Counted from the first letter of the stretch, positions 8,264 to 16,435 are shown. The stretch is DNA of 18,163 bases from Deltaproteobacteria bacterium (GCA_019309665.1 JAFDFV010000038.1:1-18163), one strand, 5' to 3'. Numbers and translations: made by a program. The notes: generated by a model from the letters alone, not told the origin.

Positions 8264-8265
8264 CA

Positions 8266-8360
8266 AGTGCCTAAAGTGAGCTAAAGTATATTAAAGTGCC
8301 TAAAGTTAAGGAGGCAGGTGCATTCCTTAACTTTAGGCATTTTAGCTCACTTTAGGCACT
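8266..8360. repeat. GTGCCTAAAGT inverted-repeat element, copy B
   Basis: This is the most compact copy. The left arm (8266-8312) repeats AGTGCCTAAAGTGAGCTAAAG-type words and ends in AGTTAAGGA. The right arm (8324-8360) reads TCCTTAACTTTAGGC through TTTAGGCACT and pairs with it across an 11-base loop. The right arm is about 10 bases shorter than the left. It begins 3 bases after the CO dehydrogenase stop codon. Despite the hairpin there is no T-run, so a classical terminator is unlikely. Confidence 0.85.
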
Positions 8361-8408
8361 ATTATTAATTACGTCACTGTATTTACGATTAAAGTACTTA
8401 GTGGCTGA

Positions 8409-11400
8409 ATGGTTACAAATATGAAAGAAAGTAAAACAACAAAAATGGGTTCTGTCCTTGTAGTGGGCGGCGGTGTGGCAGGTATTCAGGCATCTTTGGA
8501 TCTTTCTGAACTGGGTTATTTTGTTTACCTTGTTGAGAAATCCGCATCAATTGGCGGGGTAATGGCTCGATTAGACAAGACCTTCCCTACCAATGACTGT
8601 GCTATCTGAATACTTGGACCAAAGTTAGTTGAGGCCGGTCGGTCTCCAAATATAAAGATACTGACGAACGCTCGATTAGAATCTGTTCAGGGTGAGGCAG
8701 GGAACTTTACCGCTCACGTGCATACTGCTCCGCGATACATAAACCAGGATCTTTGCACGGCCTGCGGCACATGCACTATGTATTGCCCAGTTATAACCGC
8801 AGATATTTTTAATGAAGGCCTTGCTTTAACAAAGAGCCTTCATAAAGATTATCCCCAGGCAGTGCCATCGAGTTTTTATATCGATCCTAGAGAGTGTCTT
8901 TTTATAAATCACGAGATGTGTCGTATCTGTGTTTCAACATGTCAGGCGCAGGCCATAGATTTCAATCAGAAAGAAGAAGAACTCAATCTATCCGTAGGTT
9001 CTGTAATATTGACTCCGGGGTTTGGTCGTATTGATGAAGAAGTTCTTAGCCGCTACGGTTTCGGTAAATATCCTGATGTGCTTACAAGCTTAGAATTCGA
9101 GAGGTTGACTTGTGCATCAGGTCCAACTGAAGGGACGATTGTCAGGCCGTCGGATCAGCGTCATCCAAAACATATTGCATTCCTCCAGTGTATAGGATCA
9201 AGGGATGAAACATGTGGAAACGGATACTGTTCTTCAGTTTGCTGTATGTATGCAATTAAAGAGGCATCTGTGGCAAAAGAACACGACCCTGATCTTGATA
9301 TAACCATATTTTATATGGATATGAGGACTCAGGGCAAGGAATTTGATGCATCCCGTCAACGAGCCAGGGAAAAATACGGCATCAAATTTGTCAGATCTCG
9401 TATTGCGGGAATTCAGGAACAAGGGGATCAATTGAGGATATCATACGTGGATGGGCGAGGTGTTCATCACGGTGAATCTTTTGACATGGTTGTTCTTTCT
9501 GAAGGTTTGGAATCACCTGAAGGGGCTAATGATCTTGCCCGTAGCTGCGGTATTGATATTAATAAGTATGAATTTTGCAGTACTCAGGCTTTTACTCCCC
9601 TTCAGACATCAAGGCAGGGTATCTTTGTGGCAGGTGCTTTCGGAGGGCCTAAAGACATCCCGGAGAGCGTTACGGAAGCAACCGGTGCTGTGGCTTCTGT
9701 TGACTCATTGCTAAACAAAGTGAGGGGCAGCCAGGTTGAAAAAAAAGAATACCCCGCAGAGCTTGTGATAGGAGATGAGCCAAGAATAGGTGTTTTTGTG
9801 TGCCACTGTGGAAGCAATATTGCCGGCGTTATTGACGTTGCTGCAGTTAGAGAATACGCATCAACTCTCGACTGTGTTGTTTATGCGGATCAAAGCCTGT
9901 ATGCTTGTTCTCAGGATGCTCAATACATCTTAAAGGAAAAGATTAAAGAGCATAATCTTAATCGGGTTATAGTTTCTGCCTGCACACCCCGTACACATGA
10001 ACCATTATTTCAGGAAACACTGAGGGATACGGGCCTGAACCGTGCTTTGTTTGAAATGGTAAACATCAGGGATCAGTGTTCGTGGGTGCATGCAGGAGAA
10101 CCTGAAGAAGCTACCGAGAAAGCAAAGGATCTGGTCAGGATGGCAGTTGCAAAGGCCGCCCTGTCGCAACCGCTTCCGGAACAGCAGATTCCTGTTATAC
10201 CGAGAGCGCTAATCATAGGTGGTGGAATTTCAGGAATGACAGCGGCGTTGAGTATGGCGGAGCAAGGATTTGAGACCTTTCTAATAGAAAAGTCTGACAA
10301 ACTTGGCGGCAATCTGAGGAATGTGAGCGCTCTGCTATCTGGTGAGGACCCAAGAAAAATAGTTAAAGAAGTTGAGAAAAAGATAGCTTCCAATGATTTG
10401 ATACAAGTTTATACTGAAGCTGAGGTTGAAAGCGTATCCGGCTATGTGGGAAACTTTACCACTAACATTTCTTCTGCTTTGGGGACACAAGTTATTGAGC
10501 ACGGTGTAATCATTATTGCTACCGGGGGCCATCCGTATGAGCCAAAGCAGTATTGTTACGAAACCTCCAGGCAGGTTATAACCCAGATAGAACTGGAAGA
10601 TGCTATTTCTTCCGGTGCCCTGGAGGAAGATCTCCAACAGGTTGTTATGATTCAATGCGTTGGTTCCCGGGGGGATGACCTTTCTTATTGCAGCAAGGTA
10701 TGCTGCGGTCAGGCCGTGAAAAATGCTCTGCGGATTTTAGATAAATACCCGAATGCCAATATTTATATTCTTTACAGAGATATACGCACTTACGGGTTTA
10801 TGGAAGACTACTATAAAAAGGCAAGAGAAAAAGGCGTTGTTTTTGTCAATTATGACAAGGAAAAAGCGCCTGTTGCAACTGACACGGACGGCAAGCTTTC
10901 CGTTACCTTTTTTGATGAAATGCTTGATGATGATATTACCCTTGAGCCGGATCTTCTCGTACTGAGCGTTGGAATAGTACCGAACGATGTTGATAGCCTG
11001 TCAAAGATTCTCAAGGTACCTGTGACAAAGGATAACTTTTTCCTGGAGGCACATGTCAAGCTTCGTCCGGTTGAATTTTCTGTTGACGGTATATTCATGT
11101 GCGGTCTTGCCCATTCCCCAAAACCGGTTAATGAATCTATTGCTCAGGCAAAATCTGCTGCCGGCAAGGCAGCTCTGCCTCTGGCAAAAGGTGTCGTGTC
11201 AGTAGAGCCGATTGTATCTAAAGTAAATCCTGAAATTTGCATTGGATGCGGTATTTGCGTAAGCCTTTGCCCGTATCAGGCGATTCAAATGGTCAAGGTA
11301 GATAAAAAGAAAAAAGCACAAACAATTTCCGCCTCTTGTAAAGGCTGTGGGATTTGTGCATCCCATTGTCCTACACTGGCTATATCTATGGGCGGTTTTA

Positions 11401-11444
11401 CAACCGAACAGATCAGGTCTCAAATAAAGGCCTTTGGAGGATAG
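8409..11444 (+). CDS. hdrA: HdrA-type FAD/iron-sulfur electron-bifurcating protein, selenoprotein (Sec67)
   Basis: The frame is open for 1012 codons except for TGA at 8607-8609, flanked by NDCAI and ILGPKLVE. In methanogen HdrA this is the CxxC of DCSICILTPK, so TGA as selenocysteine (CxxU) fits; methanococcal HdrA selenoproteins are known. Layout: FAD site GGGVAG (20-25), CxxU (64-67), ferredoxin-like cysteines at 116, 119, 122 and 126, then the FLQCIGSRD and CCMYAIK motifs. A VFVCHCGSNIAG domain (about 458-600) is followed by a second FAD module (GGGISG near 604) and two C-terminal 4Fe-4S motifs (about 944-990). HdrA splits electron pairs on FAD between high- and low-potential acceptors. 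Here it is a double-module form, longer than the roughly 650 residues of methanogens. Starts at 8421 or 8445 are also possible, as no clear ribosome-binding site is seen. It ends 8 bases before mvhD, clearly co-transcribed. Confidence 0.93.
8607..8649 (+). promoter_or_regulatory. UGA codon and SECIS-like hairpin in hdrA
   Basis: The Sec UGA is at 8607-8609. TTGGA-CC (8614-8620) can pair with GGTCTCCAA (8641-8649) with a two-base bulge, leaving a G-rich 20-base apical region. Its position (about 5 bases after the UGA) and size fit a bacterial SECIS recognised by SelB. The stem is short and imperfect, so the strongest evidence for Sec remains protein homology on both sides. Confidence 0.55.
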
Positions 11445-11452
11445 GAGGATCA

Positions 11453-12214
11453 ATGGGGCAAGAGTTTAACCCTAAGATACTTGGATTCATGTGTAACTGG
11501 TGCTGTTACGCGGCCGCAGATTCAGCGGGTGTGTCACGGTATCAATACCCGCCGAATGTTAGAACGATTCGCATGATGTGTACAGGGAGAATGGACCCCC
11601 TTTTTATTATAGATGCCTTTTGTGTCGGAACAGACGGTGTCTTTGTGGGTGGCTGACACCTTGGAGAATGTCATTACCAGGTTGGTAATTATGACGCAAT
11701 GATAATGGAGGAATTTGTCAGGAAGATATTGGCAAAGATCGGTATTGATAGCGACCGTTTTGTATTGAAATGGGCATCAGCGGCCGAGGGTCCGCGATTT
11801 GTAAAGTTGATCACTGATTTTACCGATAGAATCAAGTCTCTTGGTCCTTTGGGAGAGCCCGGGGGCGTTAGTAAGGATGAGTTGCAAATCAAGCTTTTGG
11901 CGGCGAAAAGTGCGCTTGAGAAAGCAAAATTGCGGACAGGGCTGGGCAACCTTACAAAGGGATTCCGTAAAGAAGGTGATTATTCTGATCAGCAAATAAA
12001 GCATAAGGTGAATGATAAGCTGACAAAGTCAATAAGTACTGAGATAGATAAAAATGAGACTTTACTTCGCATACAAAAACAAGGGCCGATTTCTTTTGAC
12101 GAGTTGACCAAAAAATTAGGGGTGTCTGGAACAGATATTGAAAAATATGTGGCTGCATTTAGCAAAAAAGGATTGGTAGTCGAGACTGACAACCAGTTGT
12201 CAGCGACTAAATAG
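11453..12214 (+). CDS. mvhD: MvhD-type 2Fe-2S electron-transfer subunit, selenoprotein (Sec68), with winged-helix-like tail
   Basis: MvhD passes electrons to HdrA through a 2Fe-2S cluster. The frame from ATG 11453 (ribosome-binding site AGGAGG at 11443-11448) has TGA at 11654-11656 in the context GVFVGG-U-HLGECHYQ. The usual family motif is GGCHxGDCHY, so the UGA replaces a cluster cysteine, giving Sec68. Other ligands are in CNWCCYAAAD and MMCTGRMDP. The MvhD domain covers about residues 1-140. After a charged linker, about 190-245 (LLRIQKQGPISFDELTKKLG) looks like a winged-helix fold, which plain MvhD lacks. Total length is 253 residues against about 140 for typical MvhD. It follows hdrA by 8 bases, so the two proteins are likely partners. 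MvhD-family selenoproteins are known from deltaproteobacteria. The stop codon overlaps the start of repeat copy C. Confidence 0.93.
11654..11695 (+). promoter_or_regulatory. UGA codon and SECIS-like hairpin in mvhD
   Basis: The UGA is at 11654-11656. GTCATTACC (11670-11678) pairs with GGTAATTATGAC (11684-11695), with a small 3' bulge, around the loop AGGTT (11679-11683). The loop contains GGT about 23 bases after the UGA. Both the distance and the G-rich small loop match what is known of bacterial SECIS elements. This is the better of the two hairpins. Confidence 0.7.
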
Positions 12215-12417
12215 TGCCTAAAGTGAGCTATAGTGCCTAAAATGCCTAAAGTTGTGGTACGCCTTCGGCGTGCTATATATCTTCAGGGTTTAGTTATAAC
12301 TTCAGCCGGAAATAAAGTAAGCAAAGTTGTATAGTAAAAAAGTTGAAATTGTCAGTGCCGAAGGCGCATTCCTTAACTTTAGGCACTTTAATATACTTTA
12401 GCTCACTTTAGGCACTT
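12213..12417. repeat. GTGCCTAAAGT inverted-repeat element, copy C
   Basis: The left arm (12213-12251) begins inside the mvhD stop codon and carries AGTGCCTAAAGTGAGCTA plus further GCCTAAA words. The right arm (12370-12417) is nearly the exact reverse complement of the left arms of copies A and B. The interior contains TACGCCTTCGGCGTGC (a small hairpin shared in inverted orientation with copy A) and a CCGAAGGCGC sequence near 12359. No ORF is seen. It fills the mvhD to hdrC-mvhD gap except for the ribosome-binding site at 12423-12428. Confidence 0.8.
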
Positions 12418-12432
12418 AAAGAGCAGGAAATT

Positions 12433-13431
12433 ATGACAATATATAAAGAAGATTTAGAACCTCAATTTAAGTTTGAAGTAGCAGGACTTCCGGAAGGTGA
12501 AAATGTCAAAGAATGTTTTGCATGTGGCAGTTGTACCGGTGTCTGTCCGGTCAGCCAGATAATACCTGAATTTGATCCCAGAAAAATTCTTCATATGATA
12601 TCTCTCGGCCTGAAAAAAAAGCTGCTTTCATCTGATTTGCTCTGGTATTGCACTAACTGTAGCACTTGTAAATTTGTGTGTCCGCAGGATGTTCGATTCA
12701 ATGATGTTATTAAAGCTCTGAAGGTACTGGCGTTGCAGGATGGATATGTAGATGCAGATACTTTAAGTGAAATGGGCAAGCTGGCTGTTGTGGATGAGAA
12801 ACTTTGCGTGGGCTGTCTGACCTGTGTACGTTTGTGTCCATTCTCTGCTCCGAGCATCGAGACGGGAAAGGGAGTTGCTCATATTGAACCGCTTAAATGT
12901 GTGGCTTGCGGAATATGTGTTGCAGGGTGTCCTGTTAAGGCCATTGAGTTGAAAATATCGGAAGATGTCAAACGCTTTAGTTCGTTTGACTTATTACGCC
13001 AGGCAGAGCAGCCTGACAATTTGGGTGAACCCAATATTGTGGCCTTTTGCTGCCACTATACAGCTTATGCGTGTTCACAGGATTTGCAGAATCTGTCTAA
13101 GTTGGGATTTCCCAAGAATGTTAGCGTGGAAATGCTTTCCTGCAGCGGCAACATCAGCATAAGCCGTTTGTTGAAAGCGTTTGAAGATGGAGCAGATGGT
13201 GTTTATGTAGCAGGGTGTCTGGAAGATACTTGTCACAATGTTAAAGGAAGCCAGGTTGCATCGAATAGAGTGAATTATGTAAAAAACGTTCTTTCGCAGT
13301 TGAACTTAGACCCTTCGCGTATTGAGATGTACATGATTTCCCGTGAATCGAATCAGGGATTTATTGATGCCGCTAAAGATATGACCAGGCGAATTAAAAT
13401 ATTGGGTGCCAGCCGGTTAAAGGGGAAATAG
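12433..13431 (+). CDS. HdrC-ferredoxin-MvhD fusion protein
   Basis: This 332-residue protein joins three electron-transfer modules. Residues 1-100 are HdrC-like with two 4Fe-4S motifs: Cys28, 31, 34, 38 (CFACGSCTGVCP) and Cys73, 76, 79, 83 (CTNCSTCKFVCP). Residues 118-172 are a 2[4Fe-4S] ferredoxin: Cys125, 128, 131, 135 and Cys156, 159, 162, 166. Residues 200-305 are an MvhD-type domain with FCCHYTAYAC, LSCSGN and GCLEDTCHN, all with Cys and no Sec. It has no membrane segment. It could wire an HdrA flavin to an external ferredoxin and to a second electron donor. HdrB, the usual partner of HdrC, is absent from the window. It ends 31 bases before the next gene, whose N-terminus is a close paralogue of its own. 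The ATG at 12433 has GCAGGA upstream. Confidence 0.88.
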   Translation: MTIYKEDLEPQFKFEVAGLPEGENVKECFACGSCTGVCPVSQIIPEFDPRKILHMISLGLKKKLLSSDLLWYCTNCSTCKFVCPQDVRFNDVIKALKVLALQDGYVDADTLSEMGKLAVVDEKLCVGCLTCVRLCPFSAPSIETGKGVAHIEPLKCVACGICVAGCPVKAIELKISEDVKRFSSFDLLRQAEQPDNLGEPNIVAFCCHYTAYACSQDLQNLSKLGFPKNVSVEMLSCSGNISISRLLKAFEDGADGVYVAGCLEDTCHNVKGSQVASNRVNYVKNVLSQLNLDPSRIEMYMISRESNQGFIDAAKDMTRRIKILGASRLKGK

Positions 13432-13462
13432 CGGACAGATAGCGAAGGGGAGGGTGTTTGAT

Positions 13463-15232
13463 TTGACAATAAGGGCTAATGACCTGGATCCGGGGTTTAA
13501 ATTTGAAATAGCCAATGTGCCGGGGAATGAACTTATCAAACATTGTTTTACATGTGGGGCCTGTATTGCAGTCTGTCCTGTTAATAATGTCTGTTCTGAA
13601 TTTGATCCAAGAAAAATCATACATATGGTTATTCTTGGACTAAAAAAACGAGTCCTTTCCTCTGAAAACATCTGGTATTGTTCTCACTGCGAATCCTGTA
13701 GATTTTCCTGTCCCCAGGGTGTCCGCCTGAGCAAAGTTATGGATGCTCTACAGACTATAGCTTTGAGGGATAATTATGTTGCTGCTGATGCATTTCAAAA
13801 GTTTGCTACTGCTCCCTGCAAAGTTGCATGTCCGGCTCATATCAGCATTCAGGGATTTATTGGAATGATTGCAGAGGGAAGATACAGAGACGGCCTGAAA
13901 CTAATCAAAGAGGAAATGCCTTTCCCCTGTATTTGCGGCCGTATATGCTGCCATCCATGTGAAAACAAGTGCAATAGGGGTAAGGTTGATGAACCGGTTG
14001 CTATTGAGTATCTTAAACGGTTTTTAGCTGACAGAGACCTTGCAGGAGATATTAACTATGTTCCTGAGACAGAAGAAAAGAAAGATGAAAAAATAGCTGT
14101 GATAGGCGCGGGCCCTGCTGGTTTAAGTGCGGCATATTTTCTTGCTATTAAGGGATACCCTGTGACGGTTTTTGAAAAGCTGCCGGTGGCAGGCGGTATG
14201 ATGGCTGTCGGTATTCCGGCATATCGTCTTCCCCGTGATATTCTCAGGAAAGAGATAAAAACTATTATTGACATGGGTGTAGAGATCAAGAGCGGCGTTA
14301 CTTTAGGAAAAGATTTCACAATAGAAAGCCTTAGAAATGAGGGCTACAAGGCATTTTTCATTGCTGTAGGTCGTCATGCCAGCCGAGGATTGAATGTGAA
14401 AGGAGAGAATCTTGAAGGAATAATTCACGGCATTAATTTTCTAAAAGATATTTCTCTTAAAGGCAAGGTGAGTATTGGTGAAAGGGTAATAGTTATAGGC
14501 GGTGGAAATGTGGCAATAGATGTTGCTCTCACCGCCCTTAGAAGCGGAGCCAAAGAGGTTCGGATAGTGTGTCTTGAGGGTCGTGACGAGATGCATGCCT
14601 GGGAATATGAGATAAAGGATGCGCTGGATGAGGGAATAGCTATAATAAACAATTGGGGCCCAAGACGTTTTATAGGAAAAAACGGGCATGTTAAGAGCAT
14701 TGAATTCAAACACTGCACTGCTGTTCTTGATGCGAATGGCCGTTTTAATCCTCAATATGATGAGTCTGAATTAATGACACTAAAAGCTGATACTGTATTG
14801 CTATCTATAGGGCAGGCCTGTGATATGTCTTTTACCAAAGGGGTGCCTGATCTTGAGGTTTCTCCAATGGGCCCGGTAGTTAAAGATCCCCTTACCCTTG
14901 AAACCAATATCCCGGGAATTTTTGTCGGCGGCGATGCTTCTTATGGCCCGCGTTCGGTGGTGAAAGCTGTTGCTTCCGGAAAGGATGCAGCTATATCCAT
15001 TGATCGCTATCTTAGAGGAGAGGACATTAAGGCAGGTCGTTCTCAGAAATGGAATAGCATTGAGTTTGAACCGCAAAATGTGAAACTTGCAGACAGGCAA
15101 CAAATGCAGCGCCTTTCAATTGACCGGCGAAAAAGCTGTTTTGAAGAGATCGATTCAGGTTTCAGTGAACAGCAGGCCAGACTTGAGGCTAAACGGTGTC
15201 TCAGGATATGTGGAACTCAGTGTATAGATTAG
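13463..15232 (+). CDS. HdrC-NfnB/GltD-like fusion: NAD(P)H-linked FAD oxidoreductase
   Basis: From TTG 13463 it encodes 589 residues. This start fits GGGGAGG at 13447-13453 and aligns with the start of the preceding gene (xTIxxxDLxPxFKFE). GTG 13454 abuts that site and is less likely. Residues 1-100 are HdrC-like with Cys28, 31, 34, 38 and Cys73, 76, 79, 83. Residues 115-195 match the N-terminal iron-sulfur region of GltD/NfnB (APCKVACPAHISIQGF, then a Cys-rich stretch at 156-170). Then come an FAD site (IGAGPAG, about 214-220), GGMMAVGIPAYRLP, an NAD(P) site (IGGGNVAID, about 345-353) and the C-terminal FVGGDASYGP motif. NfnB-type proteins oxidise NADPH or reduce NADP in electron bifurcation. 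Fused to HdrC, it probably brings NAD(P)H electrons into the Hdr complex. The choice between NADH and NADPH is not settled by eye. The glutamate synthase large subunit is absent, so a role in glutamate synthesis is unlikely. Confidence 0.88.
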   Translation: MTIRANDLDPGFKFEIANVPGNELIKHCFTCGACIAVCPVNNVCSEFDPRKIIHMVILGLKKRVLSSENIWYCSHCESCRFSCPQGVRLSKVMDALQTIALRDNYVAADAFQKFATAPCKVACPAHISIQGFIGMIAEGRYRDGLKLIKEEMPFPCICGRICCHPCENKCNRGKVDEPVAIEYLKRFLADRDLAGDINYVPETEEKKDEKIAVIGAGPAGLSAAYFLAIKGYPVTVFEKLPVAGGMMAVGIPAYRLPRDILRKEIKTIIDMGVEIKSGVTLGKDFTIESLRNEGYKAFFIAVGRHASRGLNVKGENLEGIIHGINFLKDISLKGKVSIGERVIVIGGGNVAIDVALTALRSGAKEVRIVCLEGRDEMHAWEYEIKDALDEGIAIINNWGPRRFIGKNGHVKSIEFKHCTAVLDANGRFNPQYDESELMTLKADTVLLSIGQACDMSFTKGVPDLEVSPMGPVVKDPLTLETNIPGIFVGGDASYGPRSVVKAVASGKDAAISIDRYLRGEDIKAGRSQKWNSIEFEPQNVKLADRQQMQRLSIDRRKSCFEEIDSGFSEQQARLEAKRCLRICGTQCID

Positions 15233-15260
15233 AAACTATCAGTCTGCAATAATGGTTCAT

Positions 15261-15448
15261 AGTAGGGGCGAATCTTGTGTTCGCCCTAATCAGGGCGATA
15301 TAGGGGCGAATCTTGTGTTCGCCCTAATCAGGGCGATATAGGGGCGAATCTTGTGTTCGCCCTAATCAGGGCGATATAGGGGCGAATCTTGTGTTCGCCC
15401 TAATCAGGGCGATCACAAGTCAGGGCGATCACAAGGATCGCCCCTACT
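15261..15448. repeat. Four-copy 38-bp tandem array of palindromic units, closed by an outer inverted repeat
   Basis: The 38-base unit (15264-15301, 15302-15339, 15340-15377, and a 36-base final copy at 15378-15413) is identical in every copy. Each unit contains the hairpin GGGCGAA...TTCGCCC around TCTTGTG, and then TAATCAGGGCGAT. The last stretch degenerates (CACAAGTCAGGGCGATCACAAGGATC). The array is bounded by a perfect 11-base inverted repeat: AGTAGGGGCGA (15261-15271) and TCGCCCCTACT (15438-15448). It lies in the gap between the HdrC-NfnB gene and metV, and I see no gene in it. Without spacers of differing sequence it is not a CRISPR array. It looks like a multiplied REP/MITE-type element. 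Confidence 0.9.
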
Positions 15449-15473
15449 GCTACTTAACGGAAGGTAAAAGATT

Positions 15474-16142
15474 ATGATTGTAGGACAACAGAAGGACTTT
15501 GACGAAATCAAAAAAATGATCAGTGGTTATAGCCGCATCCTGGTATTGGGTTGCCAGACCTGCGTTGCCGTTTCTTTTGCCGGTGGTATGCGCGAGGTGG
15601 AAATTCTGGCATCGATGATTCGTATGGACAGGAAAATGGCCGGTCAGGATGTTGAAATCGTAGAGGAAGCGATTTTGCGGCAATGCGATTTTGAATTTTT
15701 AGATTCTGTTAAGGATTTGGTTGCCGACTGTGATGTTGTTCTTTCGCTTGCCTGTGGTGTAGGCGTTCAGGCCATGGCGGAAAGGTATCCTGATAAAGTG
15801 ATATTGCCTGGTCTTAATACTACTTTTATGGGCTTGACCGAGGAAATGGGCGTCTGGTCGGAACGTTGTGCAGGATGCGGAGACTGTATCCTGGACAGGA
15901 CAGGAGGATTGTGTCCCATTGCCAGGTGTTCAAAAGGCCTCTTAAACGGGCCTTGTGGTGGATCTGTGAATGGCAAATGCGAAATCAGTCCTGATGTTGA
16001 TTGCGTATGGCAACTAATAATCGATCGTTTGAAAGCTCTAAATCAACTGGAAAAGTTAGAAGAAATATTTCCCATTAAAGACTGGAGTGTTAGCGGGCAT
16101 GGGGGGGTTAGGAAGATTGTAAGAGAGGATCTTACTGCGTGA
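15474..16142 (+). CDS. metV: MetV, iron-sulfur/zinc-type partner of methylene-THF reductase
   Basis: MetV is the cysteine-rich companion subunit of the MetF methylene-THF reductase in acetogens and related anaerobes (the methylene-THF reductase C-terminal-like domain). The 222 residues have a Rossmann-like half with LGCQTCVAV (Cys27, Cys30) and LACGVGVQ. A Cys-rich C-terminal half follows: CAGCGDC (Cys132, 135, 138), then Cys147, Cys152, Cys161 and Cys169, typical of a metal-cluster domain. Start at ATG 15474 is supported by GGAAGG at 15459-15464. MetV normally sits next to metF, but no metF follows; after the TGA lies an inverted-repeat element and then a second hdrA. Its position after the Hdr-type genes matches the hdr-mvhD-metVF arrangement known in Moorella. 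It is presumably the link between the Hdr electron-transfer proteins and methylene-THF reduction. Confidence 0.9.
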   Translation: MIVGQQKDFDEIKKMISGYSRILVLGCQTCVAVSFAGGMREVEILASMIRMDRKMAGQDVEIVEEAILRQCDFEFLDSVKDLVADCDVVLSLACGVGVQAMAERYPDKVILPGLNTTFMGLTEEMGVWSERCAGCGDCILDRTGGLCPIARCSKGLLNGPCGGSVNGKCEISPDVDCVWQLIIDRLKALNQLEKLEEIFPIKDWSVSGHGGVRKIVREDLTA

Positions 16143-16155
16143 AATATATCCGCTC

Positions 16156-16347
16156 CAGGTATGATCAAATTCAAACCATGAAAAACTCACGCATAAGATA
16201 TCGTAAAGAAAGAATCGGCCATAACTATAAAGAAATTATAGTAATTGAGCAAACAGCCGGACAAAGAATGTTATTTTATAAAGAATTCCTTCTTAACGAT
16301 ATCTAATACGCTCAGACAGTTTCTTGTTTTGAATTTGATCATACCTG
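16156..16347. mobile_element. MITE-like element with 20-bp perfect terminal inverted repeats
   Basis: The ends CAGGTATGATCAAATTCAAA (16156-16175) and its exact reverse complement (16328-16347) bound a 192-base stretch. The similarity of the two arms continues inward imperfectly; both contain AGATATCGT near the middle. So the whole element can fold on itself. It has no transposase. A 42-codon ORF (ATG 16178 to TAA 16306) runs through it but looks incidental. I see no clear target-site duplication. It occupies the metV to hdrA gap, just where metF might be expected. The rest of this gap (16348-16435) holds nothing I recognise. Confidence 0.65.
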
Positions 16348-16435
16348 AATCTCCTGTAGGCCGATTTTTGTTTCATAAAGCTTAAAGTGTTACGGGTTTG
16401 TAAATTTTTGATAAATCGAAAGATCATCGAGGATT

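Noticed and set aside
15264..15413. CRISPR array
   Set aside because: The 38-base units are head-to-tail with no variable spacers and each is a palindromic hairpin; no cas gene is nearby.
16139..16306. Small ORF starting at GTG overlapping the metV stop
   Set aside because: It runs through the inverted-repeat element, has no MetF similarity and no ribosome-binding site of its own.
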